The notes beneath the pieces are model-generated. The model saw only the letters and a program-made list of their open reading frames with translations. It was not told where the DNA came from and did no database searches. A stretch of DNA of 36,566 nucleotides from an uncultured Granulosicoccaceae bacterium (GTDB taxonomy: Bacteria; Pseudomonadota; Gammaproteobacteria; Granulosicoccales; Granulosicoccaceae), in NCBI GenBank assembly GCA_937928685.1, contig CALGJU010000053.1:1-36566 (forward strand), given 5' to 3'. Position 1 is the first letter of the stretch, and each line of letters starts with the position of its first letter. Positions 10,362-18,700 of the stretch are shown here, in pieces. A program made the position numbers and the translations under genes.

Positions 10362-11621
10362 TTAGCTTTGCTGTTCACGATAGCGATCAGATATTAATTC
10401 GATCAGGCTATCTGCAAGCGTACGTTTTGATTGCAGTGCAAATGACTTCGAACCACCATCACGCCAATACACTTCGACTGCATTGTCATCTTTACCAAAC
10501 GTTCGCCCATCACTGACAAGATTGGCAACAATCATATCGAGATTTTTGTTTTTTAATTTACCCCGAGCATACTGCTCGAGCTTCTGTGTTTCGGCTGCAA
10601 AGCCAACACAAAACGGCCGGTCTTCAGATTGTGCGACGGTAGCCAGGATGTCAGGGTTTCGTTCAAGCTTCAATGTCATTTCATCATCGGACTTTTTAAT
10701 TTTTTCATCGCTCTGTTCAGCGACGCGATAGTCTGCCACCGCGGCAACCGAAATAAAGATTGTCTCTTTTGATAGTCGCGACATCACCTCACGCTGCATA
10801 TCCAGCGCGCTCGATACATCTATCCTTGCGACGCCCGCAGGAGTAGAAAGGTTTACCGGGCCACTGATCAACGTCACGCGTGCACCGGCTGCTGTTGCCG
10901 CCTCGGCAAGCGCGAATCCCATTTTCCCACTACTGTGATTGCTTAAAAATCGAACCGGATCAATGCGCTCTCTGGTAGGTCCCGCAGTGATCAGCACTTC
11001 AACATCGCCAAGCGTCTTGTGAGCTTTTACAGCAGACGACTGATGATTCATCACGACGTGTTTCGAAACACCTTCAGGCCATGGAGTGCTCTTCAGAGCT
11101 TCAATAATCTCATTCGCCTCCCACATGCGTCCGGCACCGGTTTCACCACACGCCTGAGAACCCACACCCGGACCAAGCACCATCACTTCACGGCCTTGCA
11201 ATGTCGCAAGATTTGCACGGGTTGCCGGATGCTCCCACATGACCGAGTTCATCGCAGGTGCTACCGCTATCGGTGCTGTGGTAGCGAGGCACAAGGTACT
11301 CAAAAGATCATCCGCCAACCCTGCAGTCAGCCTTGCCAGGGTATTGGCCGTCGCGGGCGCTATCAAAATGATATCTGCCCACCGGGCAAGTTCAATATGA
11401 CCCATCCCTGCCTCAGCCTGTTCATCGAGTAAGTCGACATGCACTGCGTTACCCGATACCGCCTGAAATACCAGTGGCCGAACAAACTCACAAGCACCTG
11501 CCGTCATGACCACCTGGACTTCAGCGCCCTGATCAATCAAGCGCCGCACTACCTCCGGGGCCTTGTAGGCCGCGATACCTCCGGTAACGCCTAAAATCAC
11601 CTTCTTTGAAAGCATACTCAT
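10362..11621 (-). CDS. coaBC: Bifunctional phosphopantothenoylcysteine decarboxylase / phosphopantothenate-cysteine ligase
   Basis: A 419-residue fusion enzyme for two successive steps of coenzyme A synthesis. The N-terminal FMN-dependent CoaC half shows ILGVTGGIAAYK and PAMNSVMWEHPATRANL, followed by the substrate-binding flap ACGETGAGRMWE. The CoaB half begins near residue 205 with LITAGPTRERIDPVRFLSNHSSG and contains NKNLDMIVANLVSD. It is divergently transcribed from radC with 140 bases between, an arrangement seen also in Pseudomonas. Length is slightly above the typical 400-405. Confidence 0.97.
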   Translation of the reverse strand: MSMLSKKVILGVTGGIAAYKAPEVVRRLIDQGAEVQVVMTAGACEFVRPLVFQAVSGNAVHVDLLDEQAEAGMGHIELARWADIILIAPATANTLARLTAGLADDLLSTLCLATTAPIAVAPAMNSVMWEHPATRANLATLQGREVMVLGPGVGSQACGETGAGRMWEANEIIEALKSTPWPEGVSKHVVMNHQSSAVKAHKTLGDVEVLITAGPTRERIDPVRFLSNHSSGKMGFALAEAATAAGARVTLISGPVNLSTPAGVARIDVSSALDMQREVMSRLSKETIFISVAAVADYRVAEQSDEKIKKSDDEMTLKLERNPDILATVAQSEDRPFCVGFAAETQKLEQYARGKLKNKNLDMIVANLVSDGRTFGKDDNAVEVYWRDGGSKSFALQSKRTLADSLIELISDRYREQQS

Positions 11622-11761
11622 CGCTCTATTGTATCAGTCTGGTTCCCAAGCTGATGGGTTAACAATAATGAACAAACGCGGCGCCACAGAATCACCTTAC
11701 CATTTGTTAAAATTTGATCTGATCGATAGCCCAAGGTTCGAAAAAAACAAAAACTCCGTTT

Positions 11762-12436
11762 ATGGCTATGACAGATGTACCGGTCAGTGAGCGCCCGCGA
11801 GAGAAATTATTATCACGTGGTGCTGAAATCCTGACTGACGCCGAACTATTGGCAATTTTTGTGCGCACCGGAGTACCGGGACGCAACGCAGTGGAAGTCG
11901 CTCACGATATTATCGCAGAGCACGGCGGCCTGGTTGAGCTCTTACAGGCCAGTCAAAAAGACTTTTGCAGCACCAGAGGTCTTGGTCCGGCAAAGTATGC
12001 GCAGTTGTCGGCAGTACTTGAAATGGCCAAACGCTACCAGTTCAGTAAAGCTGAAAAAGGCGCATTTCTGGAATCACCAGAGGCAGTAAAAAGCCTGGTC
12101 GCACTTCAAATGCGAAATCTGGAACACGAAGTTTTTGCCTGTTTGTTTCTAGATAACCGCCACCGGCTGATCTCCTATGAACCGTTATTCAGAGGCACAA
12201 TTGACAGTGCTTCTGTCTATCCACGTGAGGTTGTCAAAGCAGCACTCACCTGCAATGCGGCGGCCGTGGTACTGGCCCACAATCATCCTTCCGGCGTAGC
12301 GGAACCGAGTCGCGCCGATATCGATATCACAGCCAAGCTAAAAAAAGCACTAACGCTAATCGATGTGAGGGTACTGGATCATATTATCGTCGGTGATAAC
12401 TATCAGGTGTCCCTGGCAGAACGCGGGGAGATGTAA
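11762..12436 (+). CDS. radC: RadC family JAB1/MPN-type protein
   Basis: A 224-residue protein with an N-terminal helix-hairpin-helix-like region ([12 protein letters not shown]...[10 protein letters not shown]) and a C-terminal MPN/JAB domain. The metal-binding motif is complete: H173-x-H175 in LAHNHPSG and D186 in RADIDIT. RadC was once thought to act in DNA repair; its molecular function remains unclear. An in-frame second ATG lies two codons downstream. It ends at a bidirectional terminator shared with the convergent OmpA-domain lipoprotein gene. Confidence 0.95.
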   Translation: MAMTDVPVSERPREKLLSRGAEILTDAELLAIFVRTGVPGRNAVEVAHDIIAEHGGLVELLQASQKDFCSTRGLGPAKYAQLSAVLEMAKRYQFSKAEKGAFLESPEAVKSLVALQMRNLEHEVFACLFLDNRHRLISYEPLFRGTIDSASVYPREVVKAALTCNAAAVVLAHNHPSGVAEPSRADIDITAKLKKALTLIDVRVLDHIIVGDNYQVSLAERGEM

Positions 12437-12467
12437 GGTATTTCAATTAGAAACCAACGGGCAAAAA

Positions 12468-12493
12468 AAAGGCGGCCCCGAAGGACCGCCTTT
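12468..12493. terminator. Bidirectional terminator between radC and the OmpA lipoprotein gene
   Basis: AAAGGCGG (12468-12475) pairs with CCGCCTTT (12486-12493), with additional CC/GG pairs toward the loop. An A run lies on the left and a T-rich tail on the right, so it can end both convergent transcripts. Confidence 0.88.
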
Positions 12494-12516
12494 CTTAACT
12501 TCTTCATCAGAAAATC

Positions 12517-13212
12517 TTAGTTGATTGCTTCAACCCTGATTTCTACCCGACGATTCAAACGACGACCTTCTGCCGTATCGTTGCTTGCTATTGGTGCAGT
12601 CTCACCCAAACCGGATGCAGTCATAGGCACCTGTGGGAAAGAGCCTTGCAGAGTAGCTTTCACTGTTTCTGCGCGACGCTCTGATAAGCCCTGGTTATAT
12701 TCAGTAGCACCACGACTATCTGCGTGACCTACTACATCAACCAATTCGATATCAGAATATGACTTCAGCTTCTCAATAAGCGTTGTCATTTCACGGTTGC
12801 CCTGGCCAGTCAGCTGAGCTGAATCGTAAGGGAACAACGCGCGACCACTTAAGACTACCTTCTCAACTTCAGCTTCTTCTTCAGCAGCTGGAGCTGGCAT
12901 TTCAGGCTTCGGTGGTGGCGGCGGCGGTGGAGGAGGAGCTGCAGCCACCTCTTCTTTAGGTGCCTCCATTTCCTTTTCTGCCATTGCTGCCTCTTTACCT
13001 TCACAAGAGCCAATCATGGTGTCGTCGTCAAAGTTAGATGTACGCAAACATCCGTCACCTGAAAGTCCGACTACACTACCAGCTGAGGATGCGACGTAAC
13101 TCTTTGTCGCCTTCATCATCGCTTCTTCACTTGAAGCACCACCGCCCGCTAGTGTGCCGCAACCTGTAAGGATCGCTGCTGCCATAGCGACGGACAGGAG
13201 TTTTATATGCAT
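12517..13212 (-). CDS. OmpA-domain outer-membrane lipoprotein with polyproline linker
   Basis: A 231-residue protein. The start at 13212 is chosen because GGAG lies about seven bases upstream and the product then begins with a lipoprotein signal ending in the lipobox LTGC (Cys 18). A short domain with two Cys (DGC...GSC) follows. Then comes an Ala/Glu-rich and nine-Pro linker, and a C-terminal OmpA domain (about 110-231) with the peptidoglycan-binding pattern HADSRGATEYNQGLSERRAETV and RRVEIRVE. It probably anchors the outer membrane to peptidoglycan. It is not Pal (wrong size, no tol neighbours). An ATTTTGCAAAAT palindrome (13225-13236) lies just upstream of the ribosome-binding site. Confidence 0.9.
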   Translation of the reverse strand: MHIKLLSVAMAAAILTGCGTLAGGGASSEEAMMKATKSYVASSAGSVVGLSGDGCLRTSNFDDDTMIGSCEGKEAAMAEKEMEAPKEEVAAAPPPPPPPPPKPEMPAPAAEEEAEVEKVVLSGRALFPYDSAQLTGQGNREMTTLIEKLKSYSDIELVDVVGHADSRGATEYNQGLSERRAETVKATLQGSFPQVPMTASGLGETAPIASNDTAEGRRLNRRVEIRVEAIN

Positions 13213-13526
13213 GGAATCACTCCGATTTTGCAAAATACACTAATTAAATTTCTTAAGAGCAGAATCCGTAAGTTCCTACTCACCCACAGGTGCACTACAT
13301 CGTGCTTGTTTTTGTTTTGCCGCAACAGGGAAGCCTTGGTTAATTATCGACCCAACCACTGCATGCTACCCGACACTTATCAATCAACTCTGTCACGAAT
13401 TTCATAATACGTACACGGTTAACTCGAATCCTAACACAACTTTATCTCACGTGAGAAACAATTGCTTACCTTGTTTCTTTGATAAAGTGACCGCTAGCCA
13501 GCATCGAGCGCAGCCTGACTAGTGTA
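13213..13526. other. Divergent intergenic region between the OmpA lipoprotein gene and comF
   Basis: About 314 bases without a gene. It contains two perfect 12-base palindromes, ATTTTGCAAAAT at 13225-13236 next to the lipoprotein ribosome-binding site, and TCTCACGTGAGA at 13445-13456 about 70 bases before comF. Promoters for both divergent genes must lie here; I could not pick convincing hexamer pairs (TTGCTT/TAAAGT near 13463-13489 is the best for comF). Confidence 0.4.
13445..13456. promoter_or_regulatory. Palindrome TCTCACGTGAGA, operator-like
   Basis: A perfect 12-base palindrome centred on CACGTG in the non-coding region upstream of comF. Centred 16-base comparison with the canonical parS site (TGTTTCACGTGAAACA) gives 12 matches, so it is not a good parS. 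It could be the operator of an unidentified regulator. Confidence 0.3.
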
Positions 13527-14246
13527 ATGCATTGGTGTGTCAATAATTTAATGTTGCATAAACTTTACAAAAAAATAATGCCGGATGTTTGCTGCCTCTG
13601 CGACGCCTCCGGTATGCCCGGGATCGATTTGTGTGAAAACTGCCACAACGATCTTCCGCACAACCACCGGTGCTGCAGCGAGTGTGCGATACCGCTGGCC
13701 CTGGCAAACGTCCACTGCGGCCGTTGCCTCAAACATCCCAGCGGAATCGATCACGCGATTATCCCTTATCTATACAGACCACCAGTCGACCATATGATCA
13801 AGAGATTAAAATTCTCTGCAGATACCAAGTACAGCCGCGTCGCCGGAGAACTGTTGGCTGATGCAGTACTAGCAAGGAAAAAGGACTTCCCCTTGCCCAC
13901 CGTCATTGCCCCGGTGCCAATCCATCCGGAGCGACTGCTCGAACGCGGCTTCAATCAGGCTGAAATGATCGCGCGCACATCAGCTAAACGCCTCCGGATT
14001 CGCCTGGATAGCAGCCTGGTGAAACGCTCAAGCCTTAAGGTGCCGCAATCCGGCTTAAGCGCAAAAGATCGTGAGGCGAATATTCGCCGGGCATTTTCAG
14101 TTGATGATCAGCATAGACAAATTCCACACGTGGCAGTGGTGGATGATGTCTACACCACCGGTGCCACCGCTCGCGCAATTGCGCGGCACCTGAAAAAGGC
14201 AGGCGTTGCAAAAATCAGCATCTGGGCAGTAGCACGCACACCATAG
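13527..14246 (+). CDS. comF: ComF family phosphoribosyltransferase-like protein
   Basis: A 239-residue protein of the ComF family, linked to DNA uptake in naturally competent bacteria. The N-terminal zinc finger shows several CxxC pairs (CCLCDASG, CENCHN, CCSECAIP, HCGRC). The C-terminal type I phosphoribosyltransferase domain carries the PRPP-binding loop VAVVDDVYTTGATA. The ATG at 13527 is used; an in-frame ATG at 13551 would remove eight residues, and neither has a clear ribosome-binding site. In many gammaproteobacteria comF sits beside bioB; here it is convergent with a GTPase gene, 12 bases apart. Confidence 0.9.
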   Translation: MHWCVNNLMLHKLYKKIMPDVCCLCDASGMPGIDLCENCHNDLPHNHRCCSECAIPLALANVHCGRCLKHPSGIDHAIIPYLYRPPVDHMIKRLKFSADTKYSRVAGELLADAVLARKKDFPLPTVIAPVPIHPERLLERGFNQAEMIARTSAKRLRIRLDSSLVKRSSLKVPQSGLSAKDREANIRRAFSVDDQHRQIPHVAVVDDVYTTGATARAIARHLKKAGVAKISIWAVARTP

Positions 14247-14258
14247 CGTGCCACTTAA

Positions 14259-15911
14259 CTACAGGGGATCAGGTGCAGACATCAATACCCGACCGAGTGT
14301 CGGGTCGGCTTGATCTGTACTGGCAATGAATTGTTCGATTTTCTGATCAATTTTGGTGCATTTCGCCGTATGCTCAAGACGCACTTTATTGATTTCTGCC
14401 AATTGCAGCTGCGCGTGCTGCGCTACTTCCGCTAACCCGTTACGCAACCCGTGGTGTAACTCGCGATAGATGGCATCTGGCAGCGACGGGACTAATAATT
14501 TCCCAATCATCATTGGTATCAACCAGCCCAATCCGGCAAGTAATAATCCATTGACCAGAAAATCCAAGCCGACGTAGTCTGCACGATCTGCCGCACCGGC
14601 AATAAAACCATTAATGACGCGCCAGCTTACCCAGGCAAGCGCAACTAAAGGTAACGCGATCTTTAGTATTCCTGCCGCTTTTGACAATAGCCGTTGCCAT
14701 TGAGTACCGGGGGATGCAATGGTCGATTCAACAGCTTGTTTGAGATGTTGCGTAATAAGACCACGTGCATCAATAGAGCTCATATCATTTTTTTTCATCA
14801 TCACAGTCGCGGGCACACCATGCTCGCTATCAGCAAGATTAAATTGCTGAATGGAATCTTTCATTCGAATTGAAAGCCAGTCATCCCACAATTCACTGGC
14901 ATCAGACCTGATAGCAATATTGCCAGCGACTTCGGTTCCAGTTTCCTTACTTCCTAATGATTTTAAAACAGTGTTGACCACATTGGTTTTTTCATCGCTG
15001 AACAAAGCGCTGTAGGTCTTGAATGGCGCATCAAGGTGTGCCACTGCCGCGCTTTCAAATTCCTGCCATCGATGTGCGAAGCTTTCATCAAGTTTTTTTA
15101 AACCATCCATAGCAAGGTGTTCGGATTCCACCTTTAACTTAGACTGCACGGCGCCGAGCCTGTGTATCCAGCCACGTTCCTGTAAATGCTCAATCACATT
15201 GCGCTTAGCCAGTGAGGCAATTACTTCCACCAAATCGCCGAATTGGTCCTCGGAATGCGCGCTGTTACACACCGTGCGAAAAACCTCAGGCGCTTGAAAT
15301 CCGGCAGACTCTAGCATACGGGTAAAGTCCTGATACTGAACCGATTCTGCCTTATCCCACTGATTAATCACAAACAGCCAGGCATGCTGGTAACCGTTCT
15401 CCTGCATCATGCGCCAACCTTCTGCATCTTTATAGCGCTCAGGTGTGACGACATATATCAGTAGGTCAATATGCGGCAACCACTGAAGTACCTGATCTTT
15501 GTTTTGCGTTTCATCACTATCAAAATCCGGCATATCGACCCACATCACATCAGACAGGTGGGCGTTACTGTGTCTGTTGTCAGAGAATCGATCAGCGACA
15601 AAATGATCAGGCAATGCATCCAGTTGAACGTCCTGATGAAGATAAGCGGTAATTTCCATCGACGTGGGGCGAACCACGCCTGTGCGCGCAATCTCAGCAC
15701 CGGCAAGACGGTTCAACAGAGAGCTTTTACCGACTCCCGTGCCACCGAACAAGCCCACAACCAGGGGACGCTCCTCCGTTGAAAATAAATCGACCGGGCT
15801 CTTGCTGCTAATCATCGGCGTACTTTGATCAGCACTCCAACCGGTTTCTTTAAGCTCCGCAGTAAATCGCTGCGCTTCAGAAAATAACTGTCGTGCCAGT
15901 TTTTCAGACAT
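14259..15911 (-). CDS. Dynamin-like membrane GTPase, second gene of the pair
   Basis: A 550-residue protein of unrecognised subfamily. The GTPase domain has P-loop GGTGVGKS (56-63), a switch I segment RPTSMEIT (81-88), the G3-type DMPDFDS (126-132) and the specificity motif NQWD (183-186). A long, mainly helical region follows. Then two hydrophobic helices (about 413-435 and 449-473) could form a membrane hairpin, with a helical tail behind. This order resembles bacterial dynamin-like or mitofusin-type proteins, which reshape or fuse membranes; the assignment is by architecture only. Its ATG overlaps the end of the preceding GTPase gene by eight bases, implying translational coupling. Confidence 0.7.
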   Translation of the reverse strand: MSEKLARQLFSEAQRFTAELKETGWSADQSTPMISSKSPVDLFSTEERPLVVGLFGGTGVGKSSLLNRLAGAEIARTGVVRPTSMEITAYLHQDVQLDALPDHFVADRFSDNRHSNAHLSDVMWVDMPDFDSDETQNKDQVLQWLPHIDLLIYVVTPERYKDAEGWRMMQENGYQHAWLFVINQWDKAESVQYQDFTRMLESAGFQAPEVFRTVCNSAHSEDQFGDLVEVIASLAKRNVIEHLQERGWIHRLGAVQSKLKVESEHLAMDGLKKLDESFAHRWQEFESAAVAHLDAPFKTYSALFSDEKTNVVNTVLKSLGSKETGTEVAGNIAIRSDASELWDDWLSIRMKDSIQQFNLADSEHGVPATVMMKKNDMSSIDARGLITQHLKQAVESTIASPGTQWQRLLSKAAGILKIALPLVALAWVSWRVINGFIAGAADRADYVGLDFLVNGLLLAGLGWLIPMMIGKLLVPSLPDAIYRELHHGLRNGLAEVAQHAQLQLAEINKVRLEHTAKCTKIDQKIEQFIASTDQADPTLGRVLMSAPDPL

Positions 15912-17658
15912 TTCCAGACTCCAGCATATGCGTTACCCGTTGCAATTCGTCTGGTGATACGGTGGTTTGTTTGTCCAGCATTTGTTGTTCAATCGCAAGC
16001 AGCGGTTTACGGATTTTTCTGTTAACAATCGACCGCACTTCTTTTTCCTGATAAGCATTCAGCTTTTTTTGAATGCGTTGCATGTACTGCCCTAACGCAC
16101 CTTCGGTTAACAGTGTGGTGAGCGATAACATAGCCGGAGCAACAATTAAATCTACCGCCCCGAGGCCACCAGACTTCACCGCCAACACTACCGCCGCAGC
16201 ATCAGCGGTGACTCTTGCCGCACGCAATCCATTCAGTGTGGCGGGTTGCTCTTGCAGGTTTTGATACAGCGACTGCGCAGCACGATCAATTTCAACATTC
16301 AGCAGCGCCTGATAATTATCCAGGCTTTGATGGTACTTTGTATCAATCTCGCGATCGGCTTGTTCAAGCTGAGTGCGAATCTTTCTCCACCAGGGTCCAT
16401 CAGCACTGGATTCTCGCGCTGCCACTGATGCACTCAGAGACGCCAGCGTATGCTTTCCCAGCTCATCCAGCAGACGGCGTTCTTCGTTTCTTCCATCCTT
16501 CGCAACCGTTGAGGGTTCATTTGCGCGTGAAATTAAGGTGCGCACAGGCCAGGTGACAACACTTCGTATTTTACTCAACGGACCGGCCATTCCCGGAACT
16601 TCAAGCAAAACTAACAGTTCAGACAGCGCAAGCTGAATTACTTCCCGGTGTCGGTCACTCTCAAGATATTCAGTTTTGTATCGCTGCAGGCTGCTATCAA
16701 CAACAAGATCGACCATCACATGATATTCATGCTGCATCCGATGTTCTGCACTAACTGCTGAAGTCCAATTCGGCCAGTGCAACCGCAGATACTCAAGCGT
16801 ATCGGCTTTAAGTTGCTCAGGTTGGCGGCGTCTCAGCTGTTGCTGCACTATCTGGCGCAACGCTTCAAGCTCAGTACTTGAAGCTGCACTCATTAGATCA
16901 TCGGGATATTCATCAATAAATGTGATTGGTGGAACGCTACTCGCAGGCATCGATGCCTGATACTTTTTCTCTAGCGAAGCTCTTAACTCATCCCTTGGCT
17001 CAGGCGGGGTTTTATTCATCGCCAACACGGATGGTATGGCACGATCGGCGACTAACTCAAGCATTTGCCATACGGTTTTATCAGCATATTTTTCCTTACT
17101 GACCACAAACACCACAAGATCTGCCAACGCGATCGCCTTCAACAGCGGAGCACGATAATCAAACGAATTTACCGAATCAAAATCCGGTGTATCCCAGAAG
17201 ACAGTATCTTTGAATTTCGAATTTGGAATGACCACTTCCTGCAGTGAGTATTCACCCAGCACCTGCCTGTCCAGCGCACTCTGCTGAGAGATACTCAGCT
17301 CACCAAAGTATCGAGCGGCCCAATGATCAGATCGGGTATAAATATTGTGCACTTCGTCTACCACATGAAAGCCCTGGCAATGCACGGTGAAGCCCGCCTG
17401 TGCACTGGATTCAGCCAGCTGTTGCTGTAATAACAGATTCACTACGGCGCTCTTTCCGACTTGTGTCGGGCCAATTACCACTACCTGTAACGGGTAGCCG
17501 GTATCTTCTCTGCCCAGTGATAACTTGTTCAAAGAAGTTTGTGCAATAGCGAGCGTTGTCAGTGAATATTCGAGTTGCGCTGCTTCATCCGAGTGAGTAA
17601 CGCCCGCATCAAGCTTTGCCTTGTTGCGCTGTATTAATTGATTTATAAAATCTTGCAC
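15904..17658 (-). CDS. Dynamin-like GTPase, first gene of the pair
   Basis: A 584-residue protein with a GTPase domain: P-loop GPTQVGKS (63-70), G3-type WDTPDFDS (155-162), and NKTP (215-218) where NKxD is expected, so the guanine-specificity Asp is missing. The remainder is helical. A weakly hydrophobic Ala/Val/Leu-rich stretch (about 480-525) may touch the membrane, and a charged helical C terminus follows. The WDTPDFDS motif closely matches the DMPDFDS of the downstream partner, suggesting a duplicated, diverged pair that may heterodimerise. It starts with GTG only six bases after ubiA, so the three genes probably form one transcript. No specific function is recognised. Confidence 0.68.
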   Translation of the reverse strand: MQDFINQLIQRNKAKLDAGVTHSDEAAQLEYSLTTLAIAQTSLNKLSLGREDTGYPLQVVVIGPTQVGKSAVVNLLLQQQLAESSAQAGFTVHCQGFHVVDEVHNIYTRSDHWAARYFGELSISQQSALDRQVLGEYSLQEVVIPNSKFKDTVFWDTPDFDSVNSFDYRAPLLKAIALADLVVFVVSKEKYADKTVWQMLELVADRAIPSVLAMNKTPPEPRDELRASLEKKYQASMPASSVPPITFIDEYPDDLMSAASSTELEALRQIVQQQLRRRQPEQLKADTLEYLRLHWPNWTSAVSAEHRMQHEYHVMVDLVVDSSLQRYKTEYLESDRHREVIQLALSELLVLLEVPGMAGPLSKIRSVVTWPVRTLISRANEPSTVAKDGRNEERRLLDELGKHTLASLSASVAARESSADGPWWRKIRTQLEQADREIDTKYHQSLDNYQALLNVEIDRAAQSLYQNLQEQPATLNGLRAARVTADAAAVVLAVKSGGLGAVDLIVAPAMLSLTTLLTEGALGQYMQRIQKKLNAYQEKEVRSIVNRKIRKPLLAIEQQMLDKQTTVSPDELQRVTHMLESGNV

Positions 17659-17664
17659 TGATTG

Positions 17665-18561
17665 TTAACTCATCATCCGGCGTGTGAAGAAATCGAAAAA
17701 TATACCCAGAAAAATAAATCCGCCCATAGGATTGTTCAGCATAAACGCTCTGAAACACTTCGCAGGCTCACGCGTTTTGATCAACTGCCACTGCTTCAGC
17801 AAGACGGCACCAGCGACTATCAGACCGATAAGAAAGAACCAACGTAAGCCACTGGCGAAACCAATCATCGCAACCCCGGCAAGCACTATGCATTGCAACC
17901 CCATAACGATAGAAACATCGTGCTCCGCAAAAAGTATTGCCGTGGATTTCACACCAAGTTTGATATCGTCTGAGCGATCAACCATGGCGTAAATAGTGTC
18001 ATAGGCAAGAGCCCAGACAATAGCCAGGAAATAAAACAGCCAAGCAACCCGGTTGATCTCGCCAGTCTCAGCCGCACTCACCATCGGCACTGCCCAACCA
18101 AAGGCGAGACCAAGAAACAGTTGCGGCCAATGGGTAACACGCTTGGTAAACGGATACAGAAAAGCCAAGCCGACGCCAACAAATGAAAGCGCAATAGTGA
18201 ATCGATTCATTGTCAAAACCAACAGAAACGACACAATAGACAGCCCGATGGCCACCATCACCGCCTCGCGAGGTGACACAGCGCCTGTCACAATCGGTCT
18301 GTTTCGAGACCGCTCAACCGCACCGTCGATGTGTCGATCAGCAAAATCATTTATTGCACAACCTGCTGAGCGCATTAGAAAAGTGCCAAAAACAAACACT
18401 GTGAGCACAGCCCAGCTCGGCTTACCCTCAGATACGATCCACAGCGTCCACAACATCGGCCACAGCAACAAGGCAGCGCCTATGGGTTTGTCGGCCCGGA
18501 CCAAACGAACATACTGGAGCAGACGATCAGATAACACGGAGGAAGTATCGCTCAACGACAT
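17665..18561 (-). CDS. ubiA: 4-hydroxybenzoate octaprenyltransferase
   Basis: A polytopic prenyltransferase of 298 residues that attaches the polyprenyl tail to 4-hydroxybenzoate in ubiquinone synthesis at the inner membrane. Both Asp-rich motifs are present: NDFADRHIDGAVERSRNRP for prenyl diphosphate/Mg2+ and YDTIYAMVDRSDDIKLG. The open frame runs upstream to a TTG at 18633. I prefer the ATG at 18561 because the length then matches the family (about 290) and a TATAAT box (18602-18607) lies inside the would-be extension. The chorismate lyase gene ubiC, a frequent partner, is absent here; two GTPase genes follow instead. Confidence 0.96.
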   Translation of the reverse strand: MSLSDTSSVLSDRLLQYVRLVRADKPIGAALLLWPMLWTLWIVSEGKPSWAVLTVFVFGTFLMRSAGCAINDFADRHIDGAVERSRNRPIVTGAVSPREAVMVAIGLSIVSFLLVLTMNRFTIALSFVGVGLAFLYPFTKRVTHWPQLFLGLAFGWAVPMVSAAETGEINRVAWLFYFLAIVWALAYDTIYAMVDRSDDIKLGVKSTAILFAEHDVSIVMGLQCIVLAGVAMIGFASGLRWFFLIGLIVAGAVLLKQWQLIKTREPAKCFRAFMLNNPMGGFIFLGIFFDFFTRRMMS

Positions 18562-18601
18562 TGTTGTTATACTTTTATTGAAAGTGGCAGTAAGAGCCAC
18601 G

Positions 18602-18628
18602 ATTATAAACGCCTGCCCATGAGCGCAA
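18602..18628 (-). promoter_or_regulatory. Possible ubiA-GTPase operon promoter
   Basis: On the minus strand a perfect -10 box TATAAT (18602-18607) precedes the preferred ubiA ATG by about 40 bases. -35 candidates are TTGCGC at a 15-base spacing (18623-18628) or TTGTCT at 20 bases (18628-18633); both spacings are poor. The -10 supports the shorter ubiA start. Confidence 0.4.
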
Positions 18629-18700
18629 GACAATTATTCCGCTCGTAACAATTATTAAGACTGCTACCGCACCGTTGATTGGTGGCACTAAGGAGCTTCC

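Noticed and set aside
13443-13458. parS centromere site
   Set aside because: The core CACGTG is present but only 12 of 16 positions match the canonical site; functional parS sites usually allow one or two mismatches. Other CACGTG words in the window match even less.
18562-18633. N-terminal extension of UbiA from TTG
   Set aside because: It contains a TATAAT promoter box and lengthens the protein beyond the family's size; the ATG at 18561 is more plausible.
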